A program made the position numbers and the translations under genes. 64,000 nucleotides of DNA from Musa acuminata AAA Group (taxonomy: Eukaryota > Streptophyta > Magnoliopsida > Zingiberales > Musaceae), in NCBI RefSeq assembly GCF_036884655.1, contig NC_088342.1, forward strand, positions 18,577,501-18,641,500, in the 5' to 3' direction. The notes beneath the pieces are model-generated. The model saw nothing but the letters and a program-made list of their open reading frames with translations. It did not search any database and was not told where the DNA came from. Of the stretch, positions 24,236-35,671 are shown piece by piece (position 1 is the stretch's first letter; the number at the start of each line of letters is the position of its first letter).

Positions 24236-25939
24236 TGTTGAATCTCTGATTTTGATGATGAAGTCAATTGTCATTTGTTGTCTAGCCTATATGTTGAGAT
24301 AAGTGTGCAGGATTAACTACGATGAAAGTAAGACATGCAGTAGGAGTTGCGCCGGAGTCATGACAATGATCACGTTGGGAGTTCGAGAGCTCGACGGAAG
24401 TTCGGACTGTCGTCGGAGGTTCTGCAGGAACAAATCCGAGAAGTCCATAAGCTTGCCAAAGAAGCTCGTCGGAACTCGCCAAGTGGATCGTCGCAAGTCC
24501 AGGAGTTCGCCGGAAGTCCGCAGGAGGATCACCGAGGGTTCATCGGATGATCGACGGAAGTTCGCAGGAAACTCGTCGGAATATGCGATTGACGCACCGG
24601 AGCAAGCTGCAGAAATTGTCTAAGGATTTATCGTAGTTAGCATAATGATTAAGTTGGTAATGGGAGGTGATCCCATTGGCTTAATCTTGGGGCAATTGGG
24701 CCCCTGAAAGACCCAATTTGGGCCGAATGGATCTACCCATTCGGACCCTGATTATTGTAGGAGGTGCAACCGCCCAAGCCAGGAGGTGCAACCGCCCCAG
24801 CCAGGAGGTGCAACCGCCTGGGCTCAGTCTCCAAGTGAGACTGGGCGGTACAACCTCTCCTGACAAGAGGTAGCAATGCTTGAGCTCGGTCTTCGAGCTT
24901 TGGCGGGCGGTGCAACCGCCCCAGTCAGGAGGTGCAACCACCTGAGCTCGGTCTTCGAGCTCTGGCAGAGAGGTGCAACCGCCCCTGACAGAGGTGGCAC
25001 CGCCCAGAGGCTTAGTCTTCGAGCTCTGCCAGGCGGTGCAACCGCCCCAGTCAGGAGGTGCAACCGCCTGATCCTGGAATTCCGGGAATTGACAGTTTTG
25101 AGCTCCAAATTTGAACTGGGTTGGGGCCTATAAATACCCCACCCATTCAGCACTGAAAGGAAGCAACTAACACTTGAAATCTTGACATCTTTCTGTGATT
25201 CTTAGAGCTCAAAATTGTTGTAAAGGCCAAAAGTTCTCCTCCCTCTGTTCTTCAAGTTTTGAGTTGTAAAGAGAGGAGAGAAAATTTCTGTAAGGGTTGT
25301 CTCCTAAGCCCGTCAAAAGGAGTGAAATTGTAAAAGGGTGGTTGGCCTTCGCCTATTGAAGGAAGGCCTCTAGTTGACGTCGGTGACCTCGTCGGTGGAG
25401 GAAGCCAAAAGTGGAGTAGGTCAAGATTGACTGAACCACTCTAAATCTCGGTTTGCATTTACTTTGAGCATATTATCTTTACTGCAAACCTCCTTTGAAG
25501 CTTACTGCCTTCTGCGCTTTTACGATCGGGTTTCAAACCTTTTACTTTCCGAATCAGCGTTTAGACGTAAATATGCTTTTTCGTACGATCATCATATTGC
25601 AGATTGCGTTTACGTTTTGAGCTTTACCATAACTGCAAACTGCCTTCATACTCTTGCTTAAACTGCATCTTGCCTAATCAAGTGATTTACGAATCAGCAC
25701 TTAGACGTAAATCAGTTTGTTCGTACGAACGTCGGATTTCAGCTTGCGCCTATATTCTAGTTTTCATCATAGCTGCAAACTCCCTACATAGATTAACTTT
25801 AATATCATCTTGCTTAGAATCAGATTTTACACAGAAATCATTTTTATCGTTCGAACGCAGCTTTCGATTTTAATCGCAGAAAGTTTTCCGCTGCACTAAT
25901 TCACTCTGCCCCCCCCTCTTAGTGCTCTCGATCCTAACA
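24236..25939 (+). repeat. 5' LTR of F1b
   Basis: 1704 bp, from TGTTGAATCTCTG to CCTAACA. U3 holds an array of GGCGGT-GCA-ACCGCC units (about 24760-25070). The 3' LTR copy is 62 bp longer because of two extra array segments. Confidence 0.95.
25129..25136 (+). promoter_or_regulatory. LTR TATA box of F1b
   Basis: TATAAATA in the GGGGCCTATAAATACCCC context, directly after the array. The same box lies at 32292-32299 in the 3' LTR. Confidence 0.78.
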
Positions 25940-25941
25940 AT

Positions 25942-25953
25942 TGGTATCAGAGC
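25942..25953 (+). promoter_or_regulatory. Primer binding site of F1b
   Basis: TGGTATCAGAGC, an exact plant initiator-Met-tRNA complement, two bases after the LTR. Confidence 0.92.
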
Positions 25954-25989
25954 GGGGTTAACTCTCAAATGGATTAAAACCCTAGAGAG

Positions 25990-27574
25990 ATGGCTTACGC
26001 TGGAAACCAAGAGGGCCATTCTATTACACGTCCACCCATGTTCAATGGGATGGACTACACCTATTGGAAGACCCGAATGAGGATCTTTCTTATTTCTATG
26101 GATTTTGAACTTTGGAATCTTGTCGAAAACGGTTTTTCAAAGTCTTCTCTTCCAATGATCGATTGGAATGATTTGGAGAAGAAGACTTTCGCTCTTAATG
26201 CAAAGGCTATTAATGCCTTATTTTGTGCACTTGATAAAAACGAGTTTAATCGTGTTTCGATTTGTGAAACCGCATTTGATATTTGGCACACACTCGAAGT
26301 GACTCATGAAGGCACAAGTAGAGTGAAAGAGTCAAAAATCAATCTTTTGTTACACTCTTTTGAACTTTTCCGGATGAAACCGAGTGAGACTATTGGCGAC
26401 ATGTTTACCCGTTTCACGGATGTCGTCAACGGTCTAAAAGGACTCGGAAATTTTTTTTTCGGATTTTGAGCTCGTAAATAAGATTCTAAGATCCCTTCCT
26501 AAGAGTTGAGATCCTAAAGTCACTGCTATTCAAGAGGCGAAAGATCTAAACAACTTTCCTCTTGAAGAACTAATTGGGTCATTAATGACCTACGAGATGA
26601 CTTGCAAAGCTCATGAAGAGCAAGAAGACATCCTTCCAAAGAACAGGAAGGATATGTCACTTAGAACTTTGGAAGACCACTTGAAAGAAAACTCAAGTGA
26701 TGAGGACTGTGACGATGACTTGGCACTTCTAACAAGAAAATTTAAAAAATTCATTAAAAGAAACAAGTTTAAGAATGACACTAAAAATAAACTTGAACCC
26801 AAGAAGGACCAAGTTATTTGCTATGAGTGCAAAAAGCCGGGACACTACAAGAGTGATTGTCCCCAAGTCAAAAAGAGAACAACAAAGAAGAAGGCGCTCA
26901 AAGCAACATGGGATGATTCGAGCGCGTTCGAAGAAGAGGAGTCCAACACCGAGCAAGTTGCTCATTACGCCTTAATGGCCATCGGAGAAGAGGTAACGAA
27001 TTTAATAGATGCAGATATATCTTTCGATGAATTATTAAATGCCTTCAATGACTTATTTGATGAATGCAAAATTATTGATAGAAAATACAAATTGCTAAAA
27101 AAGGAGCATGATAGTCTTACTTGTGACTTTGATAAGTTAAAAACTGAATATCATGATAGTTTAAATTCATGCATCAAATGCCATGATTTAGAAACTTTCC
27201 AAATGGAAAACTTGATACTTAAGGATACCTTAAAGAAATTTGAGGTTGGTAGCAAGTCACTGAATATGATCCTCGTAAACAAGGGTCACGTTCCCAAAAG
27301 AAGTGGAATTGGATTTGTGAGAAGTCCTCACCAAAATCCAACCACCTTCATAAAAGGCCCCATCCTACATGTTCAACACCAAAACAAATGCAACTTTTGT
27401 TACAAATTTGGACACAAGACGCATTATTGTCTATTCAAGAAAATTAGTCCAAATAAATTGATTTGGGTTCCTAAAGGAACCATGATAAACTCTATGCAAC
27501 ATGATAAATAATGTAGATCTATCATTGAGGCACCCAAAAGCAAATGGGTACCTAAAAATCATCCTTTCTTGTAG
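25990..27574 (+). pseudogene. gag of F1b (frameshifted)
   Basis: Sirevirus gag. The ATG at 25990 gives MAYAGNQEGHS, then TYWKTRMRIF, FDIWHTLEVTHEG and MKPSETIGDM. A run of nine T (26451-26459) is one base longer than the frame requires and shifts translation into a stop at 26467-26469. A TGA occurs at 26506-26508. The correct frame then runs 26585-27511, with an acidic stretch and the zinc knuckle CYECKKPGHYKSDC (26819-26860). A coiled-coil-like, Lys/Glu/Asp-rich C-terminal part follows, with a second Cys/His motif near 27390 (CNFCYKFGHKTHYC). The frame ends TAA 27509-27511, then TAG 27572-27574. Structural protein of the virus-like particle. Confidence 0.9.
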
Positions 27575-27610
27575 AAACCTATACCATCGCAAGTTAGGAG
27601 CAAGAGATGA
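27572..27610 (+). other. Paired in-frame stops between gag and protease
   Basis: TAG at 27572-27574 and TGA at 27608-27610 are in one frame, 12 codons apart, and that frame continues into the protease active site at 27617. The same pair is seen at homologous places in R1 and R0; see findings. Confidence 0.85.
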
Positions 27611-30600
27611 TACCTTGATAGTGGATGCTCAAGGCATATGACCGGAGATCCATCTCAATTCTCTAAGCTCACTAGCATAAACGAAGGCTATGTCACCTTC
27701 GGAGACAACAACAAGGGTAAAATCGTTGGCAAAGGAACCATAGGTAACAAATCTAACTCCTTATTGAAGATGTTTTGTTAGTTGATGGCTTAAAACATAA
27801 CCTCTTGAGCATTAGTCAATTATGTGATAAAGGATACATTGTCAGATTCGAATCTAATGCTTGCATCATTGAAAAACCACACAAAAACATGTCTATGATT
27901 GCATTAAAACAAAATAACGTATACACTATTGACATCAATGATTTGTGTAATGAAATATGTTTTTTGGTTTTGAATGAGGATGCTTGGCTATGGCATAGAA
28001 GATTAGGTCATGCTAGCATGAAACTAATCACTCAAATATCATCTAAAGAACTTGTAAGAGGAATTACTCATATCAAGTTCATCAAAGATAATGTATGTGA
28101 TGCTTGCCAATTAGGTAAATAAATTAAGGGTAGTTTCAAATCTAAGAATCAAGTAAGCACCTCTAGGCCCTTACAATTGATCCATATGGACTTGTTCGGA
28201 CCAATCTCCACATCAAGCCTAGGAGGTAGCAAATACGCTATCGTCATTGTGGATGACTATAGTAGATACACATGGACTTACTTCTTAAAACAGAAAAGTG
28301 ATTGCCGTAGATATTTTACCAAGTTTTGTAAACTTGTTCAGAATGAGAAAGGTTCTATGATTTCGTCAATTAGAAGTGATCATGGTGGTGAATTTCAAAA
28401 CCATGATTTCCAGGAATTTTGTGAACTCAATGGATACAACCATAATTTCTCTACTCCTAGAAATCCTCAACAAAATGGAGTAGTAGAAAGAAAAAATCGA
28501 AATTTACAAGAAATGGCAAGAATCATGTTGAATGAACACAACCTACCCAAATATTTTTGGGCCGAAGCCATAAATACCGTATGCTATATTTTGAATAGAG
28601 TTCTAGTAAGACCCCTACTAACCAAAACTCCCTATGAGTTATGGAACAACAAGAAACCCAATGTTTCATATTTTAAAGTTTTTGGGTGTAAATGTTTTAT
28701 CTTGAATGAAAAGGATAACCTAGGAAAATTTGATGCTAAATCCGATGAAGGAATCTTTCTTGGTTATTCTTCGGTTTCTAAAGCCTTTCGTATCTTCAAT
28801 AAAAGAACCTTAATTATCGAGGAATCCATTCATGTTGTTTTCAATGAGATTTCCGAAATCAGGAAAAATGATTTTGATGATGATGTTAATTTTGATTCCT
28901 TGAATTTAAATGAAACCCCTTCTCCAACTAGCAACTTGGATGCATCCACTTCCGAAACATCCTTACCCAAGGATTGAAAGTATGTAGATGCTCATCCCAA
29001 GGAGCTAATTTTAGGAGACACGTTAAAGGGGGTTCAAACACGATCTTCTCTTAAAAAATTTTGTGCGAACACCGCCTTTCTCTCCCAAATTGAACCCAAA
29101 TGTGTTGACGAAGCCATGAAAGATGATTCATGGATTATCGCAATGCAAGATGAACTGAATCAATTTGAGAGAAATGAGGTGTGGAAGCTTGTTCCTAGGC
29201 CAAATGACCATTTAGTTATTGGTACTAAATGGGTATTCAGAAACAAGCAAGATGAAAATGGTATCGTGGTTAGAAACAAGGCTAGATTAGTGGCCAAAGG
29301 TTTCAACCAAGAAGAAGGTATCGATTACGAAGAAACCTTCGCTCCTGTGGCTCGATTGGAAGCCATAAGGATGCTCCTTGCCTACGCTAGTAGTAATAAT
29401 TTTAAACTATTTCAAATGGATGTTAAAAGCGCTTTTCTAAATGGCTTTATCTCCGAAGAAGTTTATGTTGAACAACCTCCTGGATTTGAAAATAATAGCC
29501 TCCCTAATCATGTGTTTAGATTAACTAAAGCTCTCTATGGTTTAAAACAAGCCCCAAGGGCTTGGTATGAGAGACTTAGTTCTTTTCTTATCAAAATTAA
29601 TTTCACAAAAGGCAAGGTTGATACTACATTGTTCATCAAGAATTTTGAAAATAATTTTCTCATTGTCCAGATTTTTGTTGATGATATTATCTTTGGCTCT
29701 ACGAATGAATCTCTTTGTGAATCTTTTGCTAAAACTATGAGTCTTGAATTCGAAATGAGCTTAATGAGAGAATTAACATTCTTCTTAGGCTTGCAAATCA
29801 AACAACTAAGCAATGACATCTTTATTAGTCAAACTAAATATGCTATGAATTTATTAAAAAAGTTTAATATGAACAACTCAAAGGCTATTAACACTCCTAT
29901 GAGCACCTCTACTAAGTTAGAAATTGATGAAAGTGGAGAAAGCTTCGATCAAAAAACTTATAGGGGTATGATAGGAAGTTTACTTTACCTCACTGCAACC
30001 AGACCAGACATCATGTTCAGTGTAGGACTTTGTGCTAGATTTCAATCAAACCCTAAGATATCTCATCTCAAAGCAATTAAAAGAATACTTAGATATCTTA
30101 ATGGTACCACAAATCTAGGATTATGGTACCCAAAATCAAAGAATTTTGAGTTAATTGCTTATGCTGATGCGGACTTTGCTGGCTGTAAACTAGATAGAAA
30201 AAGCACATCAGGATCATGTCAATTTTTAGGACATGCCCTTGTTTTCTGGTCATCTAAGAAACAAAACTCGGTTGCACTATCAACAACCGAAGCTGAATAT
30301 ATTGCAGCAAGTGCATGCTGTGCCCAAGTTGTATGGATGAAAAACACCTTAGAAGATTACAAAGTTAATCTTAAGAATATTCCCATTAAATGTGATAACA
30401 CAAGTGCAATATGCTTGACTAAGAATCCTATACAACACTCAAGAACAAAACACATTGATATTAGACATCACTTTATACGAGATCATGTTACTAATCATGA
30501 TGTAACCATAGAGTTCATTGATACTAAACATCAACTAGCTGACATTTTTACAAAACCTCTAAGTGAAGAACAATTTGATTTCATAAGAAGAGGATTAGGA

Positions 30601-30624
30601 ATGTTGATGTGTCCGAATAGATAA
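27611..30624 (+). pseudogene. pol of F1b (protease, integrase, RT, RNase H)
   Basis: The protease begins YLDSGCSRHMTG (27611-27646), with catalytic DSG at 27617. A one-base loss near 27755 shifts the frame into LLVDGLKHNLLS. The GAG-pre-integrase finger is LWHRRLGHASM to CDACQLGK, followed by TAA 28120-28122. The integrase core (28177-28977) shows DLFGP, a SDHGGEF Asp and NGVVERKNR with the Glu. A TGA ends this piece at 28975-28977. RT and RNase H are a single frame, 29116-30624, with [10 protein letters not shown], the active site FVDDIIFGS near 29680 and RNase H DADFAGC, STTEAEY and [11 protein letters not shown]. Enzymes for cDNA synthesis and integration; C-terminal half almost intact. 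Confidence 0.92.
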
Positions 30625-31336
30625 ACTAGTAAAAATTATTGGATCACTTGATTGCCATGTGTTGAAATGTTTTAAAAAACTGTAGCATAATCTTGTCCGA
30701 ATGCATGAAAGAATTCATCTCATTTTCGGATTCGCTTAACAGTTGGAATGACAAAAATCAAACACACTCTTTTGAAAAATATTTTTTCCGAAATGGATTT
30801 GATAAAATGACTTTCCTCCTTCATGCATAAAGGATTATAACAAAAAAGGGGAGAAGAAGTATTCAAAGCATTATACGTATCATGCCTTCCTTTATATGCT
30901 TGATAACTTGCTTATATTGTTCTCCTGGTATCACATCTATTATGCTTTTTGTTGATGACAAAGGGGGAGAAATATATGAATTGATTTGATGCTATAAACA
31001 CTGGTGCTATGATTATGCCATGCCTACATCATCAAGAGATAAATGAACAGATGCCATATATAGAATATGCTATAAACACTGATGCTAATGATATCAAAAT
31101 CTTATTTCACAGCTTTACATGTTGATATCATACAATATGATGAATTGTTACAATTACCATCATTCAAAATTGTTATGTAAGAATGAATGTCAAGTATTGA
31201 CATCATCTTCAGAGATGTCACTTGAATTTTTAGGTCTTGAATTCAAGAATGACTTATCTCAAGTATGGCATGTAGACAGGGGGAGTTAAGGTTAACTCCA
31301 TTATCAATTGATTGTCATCATCAAAAAGGGGGAGAT
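30625..31336 (+). other. 3' untranslated region of F1b with polypurine tracts
   Basis: No open frame of note. It holds an internal GACAAAGGGGGAGAA (30957-30971) and the terminal tract AAAAAGGGGGAGA (31323-31335) next to the 3' LTR. The terminal tract is expected to prime plus-strand DNA; the internal copy resembles the extra tracts known from Sireviruses. Confidence 0.8.
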
Positions 31337-33102
31337 TGTTGAATCTCTGATTTTGATGATGAAGTCAATTGTCATTTGTTGTCTAACCTATATGTTGAGA
31401 TAAGTGTGCAGGATTAACTACGATGAAAGTAAGACATGCAGCAGGAGTTGCGCCGGAGTCATGACAATGATCACGTTGGGAGTTCGAGAGCTCGACGGAA
31501 GCTCGGACTGTCGTCGGAGGTTCTGCATGAACAAATTCAAGAAGTCTATAAGCTTGCCAAAGAAGCTCGTCGGAACTCGCCAAGTGGATCGTCGCAAGTC
31601 CAGGAGTTTGCCGGAAGTCCGCAGGAGGATCACCGAGGGTTCATCGGATGATCGACGGAAGTTCGCCGGAAACTCGTCGGAAGATGCGATTGACGCACCG
31701 GAGCAAGCTGTAGAAATTGTCTTAAGATTTATTATAGTTAGCACAATGATTAAATTGGTAATGGGAGGTGATCCCATTGGCTTAATCTTGGGGCAATTGG
31801 GCCCCTGAAAGACCCAATTTGGGCCGAATGGATCTACCCATTCGGACCCTGATTACTGTAGGAGGTGCAACCACCCAAGCCAGGAGGTGCAACCGCCTGG
31901 GCTAAGTCTCCCAGGGAGATTGGGCGGTGCAACCGCCCCAGCCAGGAGGTGCAACCGCCTGGGCTCAGTCTCCAAGCGAGACTGGGCGGTGCAACCTCTC
32001 CTGACAGGAGGTAGCACCGCTTGAGCTTGGTCTTCGAGCTCTGGCAGGCGGTGCAACCGCCCCAGTCAGGAGGTGCAACCGCCCCAGTCAGGAGGTGCAA
32101 CCGCCTGAGCTTGGTCTTTGAGCTCTGGCAGAGAGGTGCAACCGCCCCTGACAGAGGTGGCACCGCCCAGAGGCTCAGTCTTCGAGCTCTGCCAGGCGGT
32201 GCAACCGCCCCAGTCAGGAGGTGCAACCGCCTGATCCCGGAATTCCGGGAATTGACAGTTTTGAGCTCCAAATTTGAACTGGGTTGGGGCCTATAAATAC
32301 CCCACCCATTCAGCACTGAAAGGAAGCTACTAACACTCGAAATCTTGACATCTTTCTATGATTCTTAGAGCTCAAAATTGTTGTAAAGGCCAAAAGTTCT
32401 CCTCCCTCTGTTCTTCAAGTTTTGAGTTGTAAAGAGAGGAGAGAAAATTTCTATAAGGGTTGTCTCCTAAGCCCGTCAAAAGGAGTGAAACTGTAAAAGG
32501 GTGGTTCGCCTACGCCTATTGAAGGAAGGCCTCTAGTTGACGTCGGTGACCTCATCGGTGGAGGAAGCCAAAAGTGGAGTAGGTCAAGATTGACCGAACC
32601 ACTCTAAATCTCGGTTTGCATTTACTTTGAGCATATTATCTTTACTGCAAACCTCCTTTGAAGCTTACTGCCTTTTGCGCTTTTACGATCGGGTTTCAAA
32701 CCTTTTACTTTCCGAATCAGCGTTTAGACGTAAATCTGCTTTTTCGTATGATCATCATATTGCAGATTGCGTTTACGTTTTGAGCTTCATCATAACTGCA
32801 AACTGCCTTCATACTCTTGCTTAAATTGCATCTTGCCTAATCAAGTGATTTACGAATTAGCACTTAGACGTAAATCAGTTTGTTCGTACGAACGTCGGAT
32901 TTCAGCTTGCGCCTATATTCTGATTTTCATCATAGCTGCAAACTCCCTGCATAGATTAACTTTAATATCATCTTGCTTAGAATCGGATTTTACACAGAAA
33001 TCGTTTTTATCGTTCGAACGCAGCTTTCGAGTTTAATCGCAGAAAGTTTTCTGTTGCACTAATTCACCCCCCCCCCCCCTCTTAGTGCTCTCGATCCTAA
33101 CA
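31337..33102 (+). repeat. 3' LTR of F1b
   Basis: 1766 bp, closely similar to 24236-25939 (one mismatch in the first 58 bases). It has extra array segments of about 40 bp near 31900-31940 and about 22 bp near 32075. Ends CCTAACA before the GAAGT duplication. Confidence 0.95.
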
Positions 33103-33107
33103 GAAGT

Positions 33108-34117
33108 CTCAGAGCTTGCTAGAGAAGCTCATCGGAACTCACCAAGAAGATCGTCATGAAGTCCAAGAGCTTGCCGGGTGTCCACCGGAATATTGCCCAG
33201 AGTTCGTTAGAAGTTCATCGGAAGCTCGCTGGAAGAAACCAAGGCATAGGGACTTGTTTAGCTTAGCAAATGTCTTAGGAATCGTAGTTAGCACGTAATT
33301 AAGTTTGGATTTGGGCCAACCCAATTAGGGGTCAACTAGGCCCATATAAGGATTGTGTTGGTCCCAATAAGAGACCTAAACAATGCCCCAAGAAGTCTCA
33401 CCATCGTGGCATAGTCTTTGAGACTATCTCAAGCAGTAGTATCGCTAGTCTGGGCAGTTGTACAGCCCTTGGCAGGGTGCCAAGCGGTGGTACTAGTCTG
33501 GGCGGTGGTACCGCCTAGCACAGCCTCCCAAGACGGTGGTACCGCAGACGGTGGTACCGCTCGGACCCAGGAAACCCGGGATGAGTTGTTTTTAGGCTCC
33601 AAGTTTGAATCAACTTGAAGCCTATAAATACCCCTCTCATCCTTGGTTACAAGAGACAAGCACAAAGTATTCAAAAGTGAGAAAACGTTGCTGCAATCTC
33701 TTTTGAAATTCCCTCCTCCACTCTAAGTTTAGAATTCTGTAAGAGGAGTGTGAGTGCTTGTAAGGGTTGTCTTGTAAACCCGTGAAAAGGAGAAGAGGGG
33801 TGTAAAAGGTGGTTGGTCTTCACCTATTGAAGGAAGATCTCTAGTGGACGCTGGTGGCCTCGTCGAAGGAGGAAGCCGAAAGTGGATGTAGGTCACGTTG
33901 ACCGAACCACTCTAAAATCTGGTTTGCATTTCTATTGTTGCCATTTACATACTACAAACTATGTTACTTAGTCACTACGCTTCCATACACTTTTAAGTTA
34001 AGTTTCCGAAATTGTTTTCAACGTAAACAGATTTTATCATACGAAAGTTTTTGAAGACGTGATTTTTCTGTTGCACTAATTCACCCCCCCTCTTAGTGCC
34101 GACCCTTGATCCTAACA
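33108..34117 (+). repeat. Sirevirus LTR nested in F1, second piece
   Basis: Continuation of 23700-24235. It contains diverged GGCGGTGGTACCGCC units (33430-33570), TATAAATA at 33623-33630, a C run near 34083 and the CCTAACA end. Confidence 0.85.
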
Positions 34118-35671
34118 GAAACAACTAAAAAGAGAAAAATATTTTTCTTGAAAAATATTTTTCTCTATCTTATTGATTTTGATGAATCCATTTGTATTAT
34201 TTTTACGAATCTCTTGGACTTGGAAAATAATTTTGATGATTTAAATTTGAATAAATTTTTATCCAAATCATGGTCTTGATTCCTTGATATTTACAAATTA
34301 AGATTTATTATGAATCAAGATTTTTTATTAATCATTCTCCTACGATTCTTCTGGGTATTTTATTTAAAGAAGAGATTAACTATATGAATCATGTCTTTTG
34401 ATATTTAAGTTATCTTATCTTTGATGACATGATTTCTTTATATTTATGGCATGAATGTCGATTGAAATATTTTACACTATTATGTTCTTCCCTTATTCTT
34501 TCTTGTTTACAATGATAAAAGGGGGAAAAATTATGATTATGCATGGTAGGATGTAATTTGATAAATTAATACCATCATGATGTGAAATATTTATGATTTG
34601 GAATGATGCATGCAATACTTATGCTTTTTATTATGATGATATATGTGATGTATTGCATATGATGATTGAAATTGCTTTGATTTGAATTCAAGGTTTATCT
34701 TAATTATGATATTTTGAAATAAGAATGAATTCTTTACCTTTGTCATGATTTGAAAATTATTGTAAAGGGAAAAAAATTACAACATTATATTCTTCCCTTC
34801 TTTTTGACAATGACAAAGGGGGAGAAAAATTACTAGCTTAAGATGCAAAAACTTGCTTACTTGCTTGCACATCTAAAGAGAAGATGCAAACGTACTTCAT
34901 GTAGCTTACTTCATGTAAAACATTGTATCTAGCTAGCTTGTTATCTTGCATTATTCTTCAAAAACTTGCTAGCCTTCATACTTCAAAGAGAAGTTATACT
35001 GGTCAAATTTCTAGCTTCTATGTTGTAAAATAATGTAAAATTTTACTAGCTTGCACTTTGCAAAGGAAGCAAAAATGACACTTCTCAAAAGAGAAGAAAG
35101 AGCTTGCTATCTTGAAAATCACTATCTTGTCTATCTTAAGAAGCAAAAATACAAACTTGTAAAATTTATAATCATGCATATCTTTAAAATTAATGATGAT
35201 TTGGTGAGTATGCATGTTGTAAAGTGATAGAAAATTACTAGCTTACGCTTTCTAAAATGATGATAAATTTTGCTAGCTTGTATGTTATAGAACATGCTAT
35301 CTTACTATCTTGCATATCTAAAACTTAATAGCTTGCATGTTCTAATATGATGTAACACTTGCTAAATTTTTGTTAGCTTGCATGATGATAAAAATGGAGA
35401 TTATGTTTATTATGTAATGAGTTGAACTTGTATTTTCAAACATTTGAAAGTTACACTTCTCCTTTTTGTTGATGACAAAGGGGGAGAAGAATGATCATGA
35501 TGCATGATGACGTGTTGCAAATATTCATGATGAATATTTGCAAGGACTTGAATTCAGCTTGAATTCAAGGTTCTATTAATATGGCATATTGATAGGAGGA
35601 GTTTGTTTAAACTCCGGGAGTTAAGTTTAACTCCATCATCAATTGGTTGTCATCATAAAAAATGGGGAGAT
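34118..35671 (+). other. AT-rich spacer of F1, second part
   Basis: Non-coding, rich in recurring short words such as CTAGCTTGC and AGAGAAG. It holds three polypurine-like motifs (near 34515-34528, 34812-34826 and 35474-35488) plus the terminal AATGGGGAGA before the 3' LTR. Parts are clearly homologous to the F2 spacer (42000-42440 and 48057-48338). Confidence 0.78.

Larger units (their letters stand above)
24236..33102 (+). mobile_element. F1b: near-complete Sirevirus/Maximus-type copia element
   Basis: 8.9 kb with LTRs 24236-25939 and 31337-33102, primer site 25942-25953, gag, protease, integrase, RT, RNase H and a terminal polypurine tract. It has a perfect 5-bp target duplication GAAGT (24231-24235 and 33103-33107). 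The RT to RNase H part is one open frame of 502 codons. Lesions elsewhere (T insertion in gag, several stops, a frameshift after protease) make it inactive as read. No envelope-like ORF is present between 30625 and 31336, unlike some Sireviruses. Confidence 0.95.

Noticed and set aside
30625..31336. Envelope-like ORF expected in some Sireviruses after pol
   Set aside because: The interval is about 700 bp, AT-rich and without an open frame of useful length, so there is no evidence for an envelope-like gene in F1b.
31834..32316. 160-codon minus-strand open frame, and similar ones at 24824-25153, 24876-25133, 32021-32296 and 36545-36835
   Set aside because: They lie wholly in the GC-rich palindromic LTR arrays, are open in several frames on both strands, and consist of repeated GGCT/VAPP-like wording produced by the DNA repeat. 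They are likely to be mis-annotated as proteins.
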